Assembly: GCA_019245575.1 (NCBI GenBank)
Contig: JAFARE010000011.1
Coordinates: 1 to 64,000, forward strand
Length of the DNA stretch: 64,000 nt
Reading direction: 5' to 3'
Source: Candidatus Dormiibacterota bacterium
GTDB taxonomy: Bacteria; Chloroflexota; Dormibacteria; Aeolococcales; Aeolococcaceae
Positions 46,681 to 55,638 of the stretch are shown piece by piece. The notes beneath the pieces were generated by a model, which searched no databases, was not told the origin of the DNA, and worked only from the letters and a program-made list of their open reading frames with translations. A program made the position numbers and the translations under genes. The stretch's first letter is position 1. Every line of letters begins with the position of its first letter.

Positions 46681-47040
46681 ATGCAGCGGATCCTTATGAA
46701 GTCGAAGATCCACCGCGCGACCGTCACGCGGGCGGATCTCGATTACGAGGGATCGTTGAGCATCAGCCCAGAGCTGCTCGCCGCCGCCGACATCACGGTC
46801 GGCGAGCAGGTGCACGTGGTCAACATCACGAACGGCTCGCGAGCGGTGACCTATGCCATCGAGGGCACGGCGGGAGAGATCGCGCTCAACGGGGCCATGG
46901 CCCACATCGGCGCTGTGGGTGACACCGTCATCGTCATCACGTACGCGAGCGTCGAGGCGACCGAGGTTGACGCCTTCCGGCCGCGCGTCGTTCACGTCGG
47001 CGCCGGCAACCGCATGCTCGAAGAGGTCGCCGTCCACTGA
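46681..47040 (+). CDS. panD: aspartate 1-decarboxylase PanD proenzyme
   Basis: 119 residues. It makes beta-alanine for PanC. It self-cleaves at Gly-Ser in DYEGSLSI, leaving a pyruvoyl group on the new N-terminal Ser. KSKIHRATVTRADLDYEGS and NGAMAHIGAVGDTVIVI are diagnostic. The stop codon overlaps a CTG in the frame of nadB. Confidence 0.97.
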   Translation: MQRILMKSKIHRATVTRADLDYEGSLSISPELLAAADITVGEQVHVVNITNGSRAVTYAIEGTAGEIALNGAMAHIGAVGDTVIVITYASVEATEVDAFRPRVVHVGAGNRMLEEVAVH

Positions 47041-47084
47041 ATCAGCACAGCGGGACGCTCGAGGGCACGCGGTTCGACCTCATC

Positions 47085-48608
47085 GTGGTCGGCAGTGGCA
47101 TCGCCGGTCTCTGCGCCGCGCTCGACGCCGCGCCGCGCGCGCGCGTCGCGCTCCTCACCAAGGGGAGTCTCGACGATGGGTGCAGCCGGTGGGCGCAGGG
47201 CGGCATCGCCGCCGCGCTCGGCGACGATGACAGCAGCGAGCAGCACTACCAGGACACCGTCGCGGCCGGGCGCGGGCTGTGCCATCCGGAGGCGGTGCGC
47301 GTGCTCGTGGAGGAGGGACCCGCCCGCATCCGCCAGCTGGTGGACTGGGGCGTCGGATTCGACACGCAGGACGGACGCCTGCTGCTTGCGCGCGAAGCCG
47401 CGCACTCGCGCGCGCGCGTGGTCCACGCGCGCGGCGACGGAACGGGCCTCGAGGTCGAGACCGCCCTCATCGCGCGGCTGCGCAAGACCGACGTCACGGT
47501 CGTGGAGCACGCGCACGTGGATCGGCTGCTGGTCGATGCGATGGGCCGATGTGCCGGCGTCGACTGGTGGGACGTCGCCCGCGGCGTCGAGCACCGGTTC
47601 ACCGCGCCCGCCGTGCTGCTCGCGACCGGTGGTGCCGCGCGGCTGTGGCCCAACTCCACCAATCCGGCGAGTGCGACCGGCGACGGCGTCGCCCTCGCGT
47701 TCGCTGTCGGCGCCGAGGTGGCGGGCATGGAGTTCGTGCAGTTCCACCCCACCGCGCTCGCGGTGGAGGGCGCGCCCCGCTTCCTCATCAGCGAGGCGAT
47801 GCGCGGCGAGGGCGCCGTGGTGGTGAACGCATCAGGGCGTCGCTTTCTGTTCGACGCTGATTCGCGCGGCGAGCTTGCCGGGCGCGACGTCGTGTCGCGA
47901 GCCATCTGGGACGAGCTCCGCGACAGCGGTTCCTCGCAGGTGTACCTCGACTGCTCGCGTGTGGACAGCGTGAGCACGCGATTCCCCGCGATCCATCGCA
48001 TGTGCGCGGAGCACGGCATCGACATCGCGCGAGAGCTCGTGCCGATCGCACCCGCGGCTCACTACGTCATCGGCGGCGTGCGCTCCGACCTGTGCGGCGC
48101 AACGTCGGTGGCCGGGCTCTACGCGTGCGGCGAGGTTGCAAGCAGCGGCGTGCACGGGGCCAACCGGCTGGCCAGCAACAGCCTGCTCGAGTCGCTCGTC
48201 TTCGGCCATCGAGCCGCGGTGAGCGCGCTGCACGACACCGCCGAGGCGCCACGCACCACGGTCGCCGAACCGGTGCTCGACGTGGCCGCCGGCACAGACG
48301 ACGCTGACGCCTGGCAGCGCATGAGCGCCGCTCTCTGGGAGGGCGCGGGCATCGTGCGCTCCGCGTCCGGCCTGCAACAGGCGCTCGACGTCTGCCGCGA
48401 GGCCGCCGTGGCCGGCGCGGCAACCAGGTCCGGACGCCGTCTCGAGGCCGCCGCCACCACCGCGTCGCTGGTGTGCGAGGCGGCGCTCCGCCGCGAGGAG
48501 ACGCGCGGCTGTCACATCCGTTCCGATCACCCCCGCAGCAGCGATGAATGGCATGGCGACCTCGTCATGCACAGCCACAGAGGAGCTCAGCTTGACCATC
48601 ACATTTGA
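47085..48608 (+). CDS. nadB: L-aspartate oxidase NadB
   Basis: First step of de novo NAD synthesis: FAD-dependent oxidation of aspartate to iminoaspartate. FAD motif VVGSGIAGLCAALDA, SRWAQGGIAAALGDDD, LLATGGAARLWPNSTNP, FVQFHPTAL and ACGEVASSGVHGANRLASNS (last run split) are conserved; an RxxR-type GEGAVVV and AAHYVIGGVR follow. The coordinates give the GTG 47085 start, but that cuts into the first beta strand. The frame runs back without ATG/GTG/TTG to CTG 47037, which overlaps the panD stop (CTGA) and adds LNQHSGTLEGTRFDLI, restoring the complete FAD fold. CTG is therefore the likelier start. Confidence 0.93.
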   Translation: MVGSGIAGLCAALDAAPRARVALLTKGSLDDGCSRWAQGGIAAALGDDDSSEQHYQDTVAAGRGLCHPEAVRVLVEEGPARIRQLVDWGVGFDTQDGRLLLAREAAHSRARVVHARGDGTGLEVETALIARLRKTDVTVVEHAHVDRLLVDAMGRCAGVDWWDVARGVEHRFTAPAVLLATGGAARLWPNSTNPASATGDGVALAFAVGAEVAGMEFVQFHPTALAVEGAPRFLISEAMRGEGAVVVNASGRRFLFDADSRGELAGRDVVSRAIWDELRDSGSSQVYLDCSRVDSVSTRFPAIHRMCAEHGIDIARELVPIAPAAHYVIGGVRSDLCGATSVAGLYACGEVASSGVHGANRLASNSLLESLVFGHRAAVSALHDTAEAPRTTVAEPVLDVAAGTDDADAWQRMSAALWEGAGIVRSASGLQQALDVCREAAVAGAATRSGRRLEAAATTASLVCEAALRREETRGCHIRSDHPRSSDEWHGDLVMHSHRGAQLDHHI

Positions 48609-49458
48609 GCCGATCACCGAGGCGCTCTCCCCCGAGTCGATCGACGCGCTCATCACCGCGGCGCTCGCCGAGGACATCGGGGCAGGCGATGTCACGACCG
48701 ACGCGGTCGTGCCCGCCGACATGACGTGCAGGGGCAAGGTCGTCTGCAAGGAAGACGGCGTGATCGCAGGACTGAGCGTGTCCAAGCGCGTCTTCGAGCT
48801 CGTCGACGAGCGCATCCAGTTCGACGCCAAGACCAAGGACGGCGAGAAGGTCCAGGAGGACCAGATCGTGGCCCGTCTCTACGGGCCGGCTCGCGGCATC
48901 CTCAAAGCGGAGCGCGTGAGCCTCAACTTCCTGCAGCACCTCAGCGGCATCGCCACGATGACGGCGCGGTTCGTGCGCGCGGTGGAGGGGACCAAGACCA
49001 GGATTCTCGACACGCGCAAGACCACACCCGGCCTGCGCGCGCTGGAGAAGTACGCCACCCGGATGGGCGGCGCGGTCAACCACCGCATGGGCCTCTTCGA
49101 CGCCGTGCTGGTGAAGGACACCCACCTGGCGCTCACCGGCGGCATCAGCCCGGCGCTTCGTTCCGTGCGCAAGGCCTATCCCGACGCCGAGATCAACGTG
49201 GAGGTGAGCAACCTGCAGGAGCTGGAGCAGGCGCTGGCCGACCGTTGCCCGCGCATCCTGCTGGACAACTTCTCGTGCGGGCAGGTGCGCGAGGCGATGC
49301 AGATCATCCGCGGCCGCGCCGTCGTGGAGGTGAGCGGCGGCGTCCAGGTGAGCAACGCGCGCGCGTACGCCCTCGCCGGCGCCGACTACCTCAGCGTGGG
49401 CGCGCTCACGCACTCGGCCACGGCGCTGGATTTCTCGCTCAAGGTCACGCGCTACTGA
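48592..49458 (+). CDS. nadC: nicotinate-nucleotide pyrophosphorylase NadC
   Basis: 288 residues. Quinolinate phosphoribosyltransferase, the third step of NAD synthesis. AALAEDIGAGDVTTDAVVP, LNFLQHLSGIAT, TRKTTPGLRALEKYA, VNHRMGLFDAVLVKDTH and VEVSGGV are conserved. TTG 48592 has GAGGAG about 7 nt upstream and gives a normal N-terminus; ATG 48544 is an alternative adding 16 residues. The gene overlaps nadB by 17 bp. nadA (quinolinate synthase) is not in this run. Confidence 0.95.
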   Translation: MTITFEPITEALSPESIDALITAALAEDIGAGDVTTDAVVPADMTCRGKVVCKEDGVIAGLSVSKRVFELVDERIQFDAKTKDGEKVQEDQIVARLYGPARGILKAERVSLNFLQHLSGIATMTARFVRAVEGTKTRILDTRKTTPGLRALEKYATRMGGAVNHRMGLFDAVLVKDTHLALTGGISPALRSVRKAYPDAEINVEVSNLQELEQALADRCPRILLDNFSCGQVREAMQIIRGRAVVEVSGGVQVSNARAYALAGADYLSVGALTHSATALDFSLKVTRY

Positions 49459-49529
49459 TCGGGTCCGGGCCGCGCACGATCCTGTGACGGTCCGGGAGCG
49501 CTGCTGCAGCCGCCCGTACGCTTCGCCCC

Positions 49530-49715
49530 GTGGAGACGTTCACGACGGCGTGGCTGCGGCTTCGAGAGCACGCCCGCGCCGATGACGGGCAGGGCATGGT
49601 CGAGTACGCCCTGATCCTCGTGCTGATCGCCGTGGTCGTGGTCATCGTCCTGCAGCTGCTGGGCAAGCAGGTCGGCAACGCGTTCTCCAACGTCAGCTCC
49701 GGCCTCTCCACCTAG
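49530..49715 (+). CDS. Flp/Fap-type pilin
   Basis: 61 residues from GTG. A hydrophilic leader is followed by the class IVb prepilin site DDGQGMVEYALILVLIAVVV: cleavage would fall before QGMVEYAL, and the Glu five residues in and the hydrophobic stretch are diagnostic. A short polar C-terminus remains. Flp pilins build tight-adherence or competence pili with Tad/Cpa machinery, none of which is in this window. Confidence 0.85.
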   Translation: METFTTAWLRLREHARADDGQGMVEYALILVLIAVVVVIVLQLLGKQVGNAFSNVSSGLST

Positions 49716-49727
49716 CCGCGCCGCGGC

Positions 49728-50177
49728 TCAGGAGTCGAGGGCGGCGATCAGCTCCTCCTGAAGGTAGCCGAGCGCCAGCAGCACGCCGTACTCGGCGCGC
49801 TTCTGCGTGGCCGCGTCGACCTGCTCCTCCCAGCCGTCCGCCTCGATGCCCAGGATCCCGCCGGCGGTGGCGCGCAGGTGGTTGAAGGCGCGCAGCCAGG
49901 CCAGCGCCTGCGCCTCGGTGAGGGGCAGCGTGTTCTCGCCCGCGCCGAGGCTGTCGCGCACCACGGTGAGGTCGGCCTCCCGGCTGCGCTCGACGTCGGG
50001 GCGGACCCACCGGTCGTACTCGGCCTGCAGCTCGGGTTCGTCATAGGCCCGCTGGCCGGCCGCGAGCGCCGTCTCACCCTGCGCGGCGAGGCCGTCGACG
50101 ATGGACAGCAGGGCCTCCCGTTCCCGGGCGTCCAGCTTGACCTGGATCCGGCCGCGGCGGCGGAGCACCTGGGCCAC
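49728..50177 (-). CDS. DUF2017 family protein
   Basis: 149 residues, soluble. RGRIQVKLDAREREALLSIV, then YDEPELQAEYDRWVRPDVERS and LTLAEAQALAWLRAFNHLRA-like helices (observed PLTEAQALAWLRAFNHLRA) and LALGYLQEELIAAL match DUF2017, which sits after clpS in actinobacteria. It follows clpS by 17 bp here. A role with ClpS in Clp-protease substrate choice is plausible but unproven. Confidence 0.78.
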   Translation of the reverse strand: MAQVLRRRGRIQVKLDAREREALLSIVDGLAAQGETALAAGQRAYDEPELQAEYDRWVRPDVERSREADLTVVRDSLGAGENTLPLTEAQALAWLRAFNHLRATAGGILGIEADGWEEQVDAATQKRAEYGVLLALGYLQEELIAALDS

Positions 50178-50194
50178 CCCGGCTCAGCGGCGTG

Positions 50195-50488
50195 TCAGGG
50201 ACGCGCCAGCGTGGCCTGCAGGCCGAATGCGTGCAGCCGCGCGACCGTCACCTCGGCCTGCTCCCGCGGCTGGCTGGCTACGATCGCCCGACCCTCGTTG
50301 TGCACCTGGAGCATGAGCTTGGTCGCGGTCTCGTGGTCGTAGCCGAACAGGCGGCGAAAGACCAGCACCACGTACGACATCAGAGTGACCGGGTCGTTCC
50401 AGACGACGATGTTCCAGCCGAAGTCGCGCGAGACACGTTCGCGCCGCTCGGGTGACTTGACGGGAGTCGGCGCTGCCGTCGTCGCCAT
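50195..50488 (-). CDS. clpS: ATP-dependent Clp protease adaptor ClpS
   Basis: 97 residues. WNIVVWNDPVTLMSYVVLVF (N-degron-binding Asn-Asp region), FGYDHETATKLMLQVHNEG and EQAEVTVARLHAFGLQATL are classic. ClpS hands N-degron substrates to ClpC/ClpA with ClpP. clpC lies 2.2 kb downstream on the other strand. Confidence 0.95.
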   Translation of the reverse strand: MATTAAPTPVKSPERRERVSRDFGWNIVVWNDPVTLMSYVVLVFRRLFGYDHETATKLMLQVHNEGRAIVASQPREQAEVTVARLHAFGLQATLARP

Positions 50489-50554
50489 GGCGCTAGGGTA
50501 ATCCAGCGGCGGCGAGCCCGGCGCAGAGCGAGGAGTGCGCTGCTGGGAGGGGGC

Positions 50555-50767
50555 TCAGGCGGCGCCGGAGAAGTCCACCACGCCGCTCCACGCCGACGGC
50601 CTGGCGGGAGGGGCGGGCGCCACCGCGGGAACCGTCGGCCCGTCGAGCACCGCCTGCAGGGGCAGCTCGCAGTTGTGGCAGATGATCCAGATGGGCCCGG
50701 GCTCGGTGATGCGTCGCTCGAGCTTGTGCCGCTCGCCGCATTCCTCGCACGTGATGGTCACTCGCAT
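50555..50767 (-). CDS. small zinc-ribbon protein
   Basis: 70 residues. MRVTITCEECGERHKLERR and IICHNCELPL provide two CxxC pairs for one zinc ribbon; the rest is an Ala/Pro-rich tail. Start at 50767 is the Met just before the ribbon; the frame opens further left, but those residues (SATDGSEGASHGGG) look like noise. No function can be assigned. It is divergent from rpsA, with element E7 between them. Confidence 0.55.
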   Translation of the reverse strand: MRVTITCEECGERHKLERRITEPGPIWIICHNCELPLQAVLDGPTVPAVAPAPPARPSAWSGVVDFSGAA

Positions 50768-50885
50768 GTCGCTGCGCAGCGTCCCACCGCCGTGCGACGC
50801 TCCCTCTGACCCATCTGTCGCGCTGACGGCACCGCGCTGCAACGGTTTTGCGAAAGCGAACGGGCCGTACGGTTGAAACGGCGAT

Positions 50886-51038
50886 TGGTCGGGGCGATCA
50901 GGGTGGTCCGGAGCGCGACCGTCTCGGAGGCGAGACGGAACGGCTCGGATTGCAGGTCGAGCCGAGAGTCAGGGGCGGGGCGGCAGCGCCGCTCCGACCC
51001 CGTGGTCGCGCAGTGACGACCCTGATCGCCGCAGACCA
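50886..51038. repeat. long-hairpin intergenic element E7
   Basis: Arms 50886-50908 and 51015-51038 pair at about 20 of 23 positions. The plus-strand core has CGGAGC, TCGGAGGCGAGACGGAACG, GCAGGTCGAGCCGAGA and GGGGCGGCAGCGCCGCTCC, clearly homologous to E6 and E5. It lies between divergent genes, upstream of the rpsA promoter. The rest of 50768-51242 holds that promoter and about 120 nt of rpsA leader. Confidence 0.8.
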
Positions 51039-51091
51039 CGAGGCTCGGATGCAATCGTTCGGCAGTAGCCGTGATGCCGAATTCGTTGCAG

Positions 51092-51120
51092 TTTGGCCGT
51101 CAGCGCGGCAGTGGTACACT
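51092..51120 (+). promoter_or_regulatory. probable rpsA promoter
   Basis: TACACT (51115-51120), preceded by TGG to make an extended -10, with a weak TTTGGC (51092-51097) at 17 bp. The leader to the TTG start at 51243 would be about 115 nt, long enough for leader regulation. Confidence 0.4.
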
Positions 51121-51242
51121 CCGCAAGTTCGCAATGGCATTGGCGCTTGCGCGCCATTCGGCCCTCACCGCGGACATGTTCACGAGCCACAAGCTCGAGC
51201 GACCGGCGACCTCACAAGTACCCGGAGCACACAAGGAGAGAG

Positions 51243-52532
51243 TTGGCCCCGACCGCCACGCAGGAGCCCGAAGCGCTCACCATGGAGGACCTCCTCAGGG
51301 AGGACCAGAATTCGATTCGGGCTCTGGCCCACGGCGACATCGTCGACGGGGTCGTGGTCCGCGTTGATCCAGACGAGGTGCTCGTCGACATCGGCGCGAA
51401 GAGCGAGGGGATCATCTCCAACCGCGAGCTTGCGGCCCGCGGCGAGCAACCGGTGTCGCTCAACCCGGGTGATCAGGTCAAGGTCTACATCATCCAGCCG
51501 GAGGATGAGCGCGGCAATGTCGTGCTCTCGCTGCGCAAGGCACGCGCCGAGGGCATCTGGCAGGCCGTGGCGCTCAAGGAGTCGGAGGGCGAGATCCTCG
51601 ACGCCGAGGTTCGCGAGCAGAACAAGGGCGGGCTGATCGTCAACATCATGGGCCTGCGCGGATTCCTGCCCTCCAGCCAGGTCGCGCGCCAGTTCAGCGG
51701 CAACCTCATGGAGCTGGTGGGCACGAAGATCCCCGTGAAGATCCTCGAGGTCAACCGCAAGCGCAACCGTCTCATCGTGTCGCAGCGCGCGGCGCAGGAC
51801 GAGGACCGCGCGCGTCAGCGCGAGGAGCTGTTCGAGAAGCTCAAGGTCGGTGACGTGGTCACCGGCAAGGTGAGCGGCGTGACGTCGTACGGCGCCTTCG
51901 TCAACCTCGGCGGCGCCGACGGGCTCATCCACATCAGCGAGCTGTCGTGGGACCGCATCAACAACGTGAGCGATGTGCTCAACGTCGGCGACGAGGTCAG
52001 GGTGAAGGTGATCAAGCTCGACGCCGAGCTGTCGCGCATCAGCCTGTCGCTGCGGCAGATGTCGGACGACCCGTGGGAGACCATCGAGCAGCGCTTCCCG
52101 CCGGGCAAGGCGGTGCAGGGCATCGTCACCAAGACGAAGAAGTACGGCGCGTTCCTGCAGATCGCCGACGGCGTCGAGGGCCTGCTCCACATCAGCGAGC
52201 TCTCGTGGGACCACGTGGAGCGCACCGAGGATGTGCTCAAGGTGGGGGATGAGGTCGAGGTCATGGTGCTGAGCGCGGACAAGGTCCGGCGCCGCATCAG
52301 CCTGTCCCTGCGCCAGCTGCACGGTGGCGGACCTTCGGCGGACGGAGCGCCATACGAGCCGCCGTCATATGACTTTCCGGACGAGGACGAGGACGATGAC
52401 CGGCCCGCCGCGCCCGTCGCCGCGGGCAACGGGGTCGCTCCCGCCGCGGAGACCGGCGCTGAGGGCGACGAGTCCGATTCCGATTCCGATTCCGAGTCCG
52501 AATCCGAGTCGGACAGCGCGGGCGAGGCCTAG
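51243..52532 (+). CDS. rpsA: 30S ribosomal protein S1 (four S1 domains)
   Basis: 429 residues. Four S1 motifs start near GDIVDGVVVRVD, GEILDAEVREQN, GDVVTGKVSGVTSYGAFVNL and GKAVQGIVTKTKKYGAFLQI, the last two being the best RNA-binding copies (ADGLIHISELSWDRI, VEGLLHISELSWDHV). The protein ends in a very acidic tail, Asp/Glu-rich then a Ser-Asp/Ser-Glu repeat. Start TTG 51243 has AAGGAGAG just upstream; the open frame to 51093 crosses the promoter. S1 unfolds mRNA at the ribosome. Four domains rather than six is usual in Gram-positive-like lineages. Confidence 0.95.
   Translation: MAPTATQEPEALTMEDLLREDQNSIRALAHGDIVDGVVVRVDPDEVLVDIGAKSEGIISNRELAARGEQPVSLNPGDQVKVYIIQPEDERGNVVLSLRKARAEGIWQAVALKESEGEILDAEVREQNKGGLIVNIMGLRGFLPSSQVARQFSGNLMELVGTKIPVKILEVNRKRNRLIVSQRAAQDEDRARQREELFEKLKVGDVVTGKVSGVTSYGAFVNLGGADGLIHISELSWDRINNVSDVLNVGDEVRVKVIKLDAELSRISLSLRQMSDDPWETIEQRFPPGKAVQGIVTKTKKYGAFLQIADGVEGLLHISELSWDHVERTEDVLKVGDEVEVMVLSADKVRRRISLSLRQLHGGGPSADGAPYEPPSYDFPDEDEDDDRPAAPVAAGNGVAPAAETGAEGDESDSDSDSESESESDSAGEA
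52470..52511 (+). repeat. hexanucleotide repeat in rpsA
   Basis: Seven tandem units of the form GA(T/G/A)TC(C/G), in frame, encode an alternating Ser-Asp/Ser-Glu tail. Such units can expand or contract by slippage without frameshift. Confidence 0.75.
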
Positions 52533-52545
52533 CCGGCGCCGGCGC

Positions 52546-52572
52546 GCAACGGCCGGCTGCAGCCGCCGTTGC
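52546..52572 (+). terminator. terminator-like hairpin after rpsA
   Basis: GCAACGG (52546-52552) pairs with CCGTTGC (52566-52572), and the interior CGGCTGCAGCCG adds further pairing, making a near-perfect 27-nt palindrome 13 bp after the rpsA stop. No T-tract follows. Confidence 0.55.
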
Positions 52573-52601
52573 ACCCAGTCCACTGACCCGTGTTCACGAA
52601 G

Positions 52602-52632
52602 TTGCTTCGCGTTCGACCAGCGCGGGCATAAT
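52602..52632 (+). promoter_or_regulatory. probable clpC promoter
   Basis: CATAAT (52627-52632) is a good -10; TTGCTT (52602-52607) could be the -35 at 19 bp. No CtsR- or CIRCE-like operator is visible nearby, unlike clpC of Firmicutes. Confidence 0.4.
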
Positions 52633-52685
52633 GGGGAAGGTTAGGTCCGCCCGCGACTGACCCCCGCCATCCGTCGGAGGGGCCG

Positions 52686-55235
52686 GTGAGGGCAACGGAG
52701 GAGCTCTTGTACCCATTCGAACGCTTCACTGAAAGAGCGAAGAAGGTCCTCACCCTGGCGCAGGAAGAGGCTGAGCGTTCGCATCACTCGTACATCGGCA
52801 CAGAGCATCTGCTGCTCGGGCTGCTCCGCGAGGGTGAGGGTCTCGCGGCCAAGGTGTTGAACAACCTGGGTGTCGAGATCAACAAGGTGCGCAGCACCAT
52901 CGAGTCCGTGCTCGGCCGCAACGAGCGGATCATCATCCAGCAGATCATCCCCACGTCGCGCGTCAAGAAGGTGATCGAGATCTCCTTCGAGGAAGCGCGC
53001 CGCATGGGCAACAACTACGTCGGCACGGAGCACCTGCTGCTCGGTCTGCTCATCGAGGGCGAGGGCATCGCCGCGCACGTCCTCGAGGACCTCGGCGCCA
53101 ACCTGGAGAAGGTGCGCAGCGAGATCGAGAAGCTGCTGCACGAGTCCGGGCTCGAGGAGGAGAGCAAGGGCGCCGACAAGAAGCCGTCGAAGACGCCGCT
53201 GCTCGACCAGTTCTGCCGCGACCTCACCGAGCTCGCCAACAAGAATCAGCTCGACCCTGTGATCGGCCGCGCGATGGAGATCGAGCGCGTCGTGCAGATC
53301 CTCAGCCGGCGCACCAAGAACAACCCCGCGTTGATCGGCGAGCCGGGTGTCGGCAAGACTGCCATCGCGGAAGGCCTGGCGCAGCAGATCATCCTGGGCA
53401 ACATCCCCGAGTCCCTGATGGGGAAGCGAGTGCTCACGCTCGACATGGGCGCGCTCGTCGCCGGCACCAAGTACCGCGGCGAGTTCGAGGAGCGGCTCAA
53501 GAAGATCCTCGACGAGATCCGCCAGTCGCGCGAGGTCGTGCTGTTCATCGACGAGCTGCACACGCTCGTCGGCGCGGGCGCGGCCGAGGGCGCTATCGAC
53601 GCGGCCAACATCCTGAAGCCCGCGCTGGCCCGAGGCGAGATCCAGTGCATCGGCGCGACGACGCTCAACGAGTACCGGAAGTACATCGAGAAGGATGCCG
53701 CACTGGAGCGGCGCTTCCAGCCGGTGTTCGTCGACGAGCCCACGCTGCAGGAGACGATCGACATCCTGCACGGCATCCGGCCGCTGTACGAGAAGCATCA
53801 CCGCGTGAAGATCACCGACGACGCCCTGCGTGCCGCGGCAGAGCTGTCGGTCCGCTACGTGAGCGACCGCTCGCTGCCCGACAAGGCTATCGACCTCATC
53901 GACGAGTCGAGCGCGCGCGTGCGCATGAAGCTCACCACCACTCCTGAGGACCTGCGCCAGATGCAGCGCGACATCCGCGAGCTGCAGACGCAGAAGGAGG
54001 AGGCGATAGCGGCGCAGGACTACGAGACCGCGGCGAGCTTCCGGGACAAGGAGAAGAAGCTCAAGGACAAGTACGTCTCTCTGGAGATGAAGTGGCGCGA
54101 CGAGCTCGGCGCCACCGTCCCCGAGGTGACCGAGGAGCACATCGCGGAGATCATCTCGTCGTGGACCGGCGTGCCTGTCTCGCGTCTCGTCGAGGAGGAG
54201 ACCTCGCGCCTCCTGCAGATGGAGGACGAGATCCACAAGCGCCTGGTGGGCCAGGACGATGCGGTGAAGGTCGTGTCCCAGGCGGTGCGCCGGGCGCGCG
54301 CCGGGCTCAAGGACGCCAAGCGGCCCATCGGATCGTTCATGTTCCTTGGTCCGACCGGTGTGGGCAAGACCGAGCTGGCGCGCTCACTGGCCGCGTTCCT
54401 GTTCGACAACGAGGACGCGATCATCCGGCTCGACATGAGTGAGTTCATGGAGCGCCACTCGACGGCGCGGCTCGTCGGTTCGCCACCCGGTTACGTGGGT
54501 TACGACGAGGGTGGGCAGCTGACCGAGGCGGTGCGCCGCCGCCCCTACAGCGTCGTGCTGTTCGACGAGATCGAGAAGGCGCACCCCGAGGTCTTCAACA
54601 TGCTGTTGCAGATCCTCGAGGACGGCCGACTGAGCGACGCCAAGGGCAAGGCAGTCAACTTCGCCAACACCATCGTGATCATGACGAGCAACCTCGGCGT
54701 GTCCAACCTGCGCGCCAACATGTCGCTCGGCTTCCAGCCGGCGGTTCCGGATGAGCGCACCACCGACCATGAGCACGCGAAGATGCGCGACACCATCATG
54801 GACGACCTCAAGAAGCAGTTCCGGCCCGAGTTCCTCAACCGAGTCGACGCCGTGGTCGTGTTCCAGCGGCTCAGCCACGAGCAGATGCGCACCATCGTCG
54901 ACCTCATGCTCGCCAAGGTTGCGCAGCATCTCGCCGCCCAGGAACTCGTGTTCTCCGTCAGCGACGCGGCCAAGGAGAAGATCGTCACCGAGGGCTTCGA
55001 CAAGATCTACGGCGCGCGTCCACTCCGCCGCGTGATCCAGCGCGTCATCGAGGACCCGCTCAGCGAGGAGCTGCTGCGGCTCAAGCACGGTCCCGGCGAC
55101 CAGGTGCTGGTCGACGTCACCGACGGTGACGTGAAGATGAAGCTGATGCCCAAGACCGGCCGCCGGGAGAAGAAGGAGAAGCCGGAGGCAGCTCCCGCCG
55201 CCGCCGGGTCCGGGAGCGCTCCACCCGCCGAGTGA
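52686..55235 (+). CDS. clpC: ATP-dependent Clp protease ATP-binding subunit ClpC
   Basis: 849 residues. Two Clp N-repeats ([20 protein letters not shown] with [15 protein letters not shown], and a second [15 protein letters not shown]), AAA-1 with Walker [10 protein letters not shown], a UVR-type coiled segment ([20 protein letters not shown]), and AAA-2 with [13 protein letters not shown] and a C-terminal helical cap. It unfolds proteins for ClpP. The Ala/Pro tail is poorly conserved. GTG 52686 has GGAGGGG five bases upstream; a TTG at 52707 with GGAGGAG in front gives a more canonical [12 protein letters not shown]-terminus, so the start is open. Confidence 0.96.
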   Translation: MRATEELLYPFERFTERAKKVLTLAQEEAERSHHSYIGTEHLLLGLLREGEGLAAKVLNNLGVEINKVRSTIESVLGRNERIIIQQIIPTSRVKKVIEISFEEARRMGNNYVGTEHLLLGLLIEGEGIAAHVLEDLGANLEKVRSEIEKLLHESGLEEESKGADKKPSKTPLLDQFCRDLTELANKNQLDPVIGRAMEIERVVQILSRRTKNNPALIGEPGVGKTAIAEGLAQQIILGNIPESLMGKRVLTLDMGALVAGTKYRGEFEERLKKILDEIRQSREVVLFIDELHTLVGAGAAEGAIDAANILKPALARGEIQCIGATTLNEYRKYIEKDAALERRFQPVFVDEPTLQETIDILHGIRPLYEKHHRVKITDDALRAAAELSVRYVSDRSLPDKAIDLIDESSARVRMKLTTTPEDLRQMQRDIRELQTQKEEAIAAQDYETAASFRDKEKKLKDKYVSLEMKWRDELGATVPEVTEEHIAEIISSWTGVPVSRLVEEETSRLLQMEDEIHKRLVGQDDAVKVVSQAVRRARAGLKDAKRPIGSFMFLGPTGVGKTELARSLAAFLFDNEDAIIRLDMSEFMERHSTARLVGSPPGYVGYDEGGQLTEAVRRRPYSVVLFDEIEKAHPEVFNMLLQILEDGRLSDAKGKAVNFANTIVIMTSNLGVSNLRANMSLGFQPAVPDERTTDHEHAKMRDTIMDDLKKQFRPEFLNRVDAVVVFQRLSHEQMRTIVDLMLAKVAQHLAAQELVFSVSDAAKEKIVTEGFDKIYGARPLRRVIQRVIEDPLSEELLRLKHGPGDQVLVDVTDGDVKMKLMPKTGRREKKEKPEAAPAAAGSGSAPPAE

Positions 55236-55315
55236 TCGCCTAGAGGGAGGGCACGGCGCAGCGCGATAATGCCGTCCCCGCCCGGCTGTGGGCGGTGTTC
55301 ACGGAGGCTGCGGCG

Positions 55316-55633
55316 ATGTACGGAACGATCATGCGGGCACGCGTGAAGCCCGATCGCAAAGACGAGTACGTGAAGGCGATGACGGACATGGCGCCCGACC
55401 CGTCGGTGGGATTCGTCGGTGTGCAGATCGGCTGGGAGGACAAGGACCCGAACAACCTCGTGCTGGTCGTCGTCTTCAAGGACCGTGACTCGTACGTGCG
55501 CAACGCCGAAGCCGCGGAGACCGACGAGATGTACCGCAAGCAGCTCGAGTACCTCGAGGGCGAGCCCGAGTGGATCGACGTGAACTGGACGGAGTACATC
55601 GGCGCGGGGCAGAGGGCGGGCGCCGGCGCCTGA
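55316..55633 (+). CDS. small ferredoxin-like (ABM-type) protein
   Basis: 105 residues. MYGTIMRARVKPDRKDEYVK, VGVQIGWEDKDPNNLVLVVV (next run begins FKDRDSYVRNAEAAETDEMY) resemble the dimeric alpha+beta barrel of antibiotic biosynthesis monooxygenase (ABM) proteins. Family members vary in activity, and no catalytic assignment is possible here. It follows clpC by about 80 bp. Start ATG 55316 was chosen because the earlier part of the frame is not conserved-looking. Confidence 0.6.
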   Translation: MYGTIMRARVKPDRKDEYVKAMTDMAPDPSVGFVGVQIGWEDKDPNNLVLVVVFKDRDSYVRNAEAAETDEMYRKQLEYLEGEPEWIDVNWTEYIGAGQRAGAGA

Positions 55634-55638
55634 CGCTG

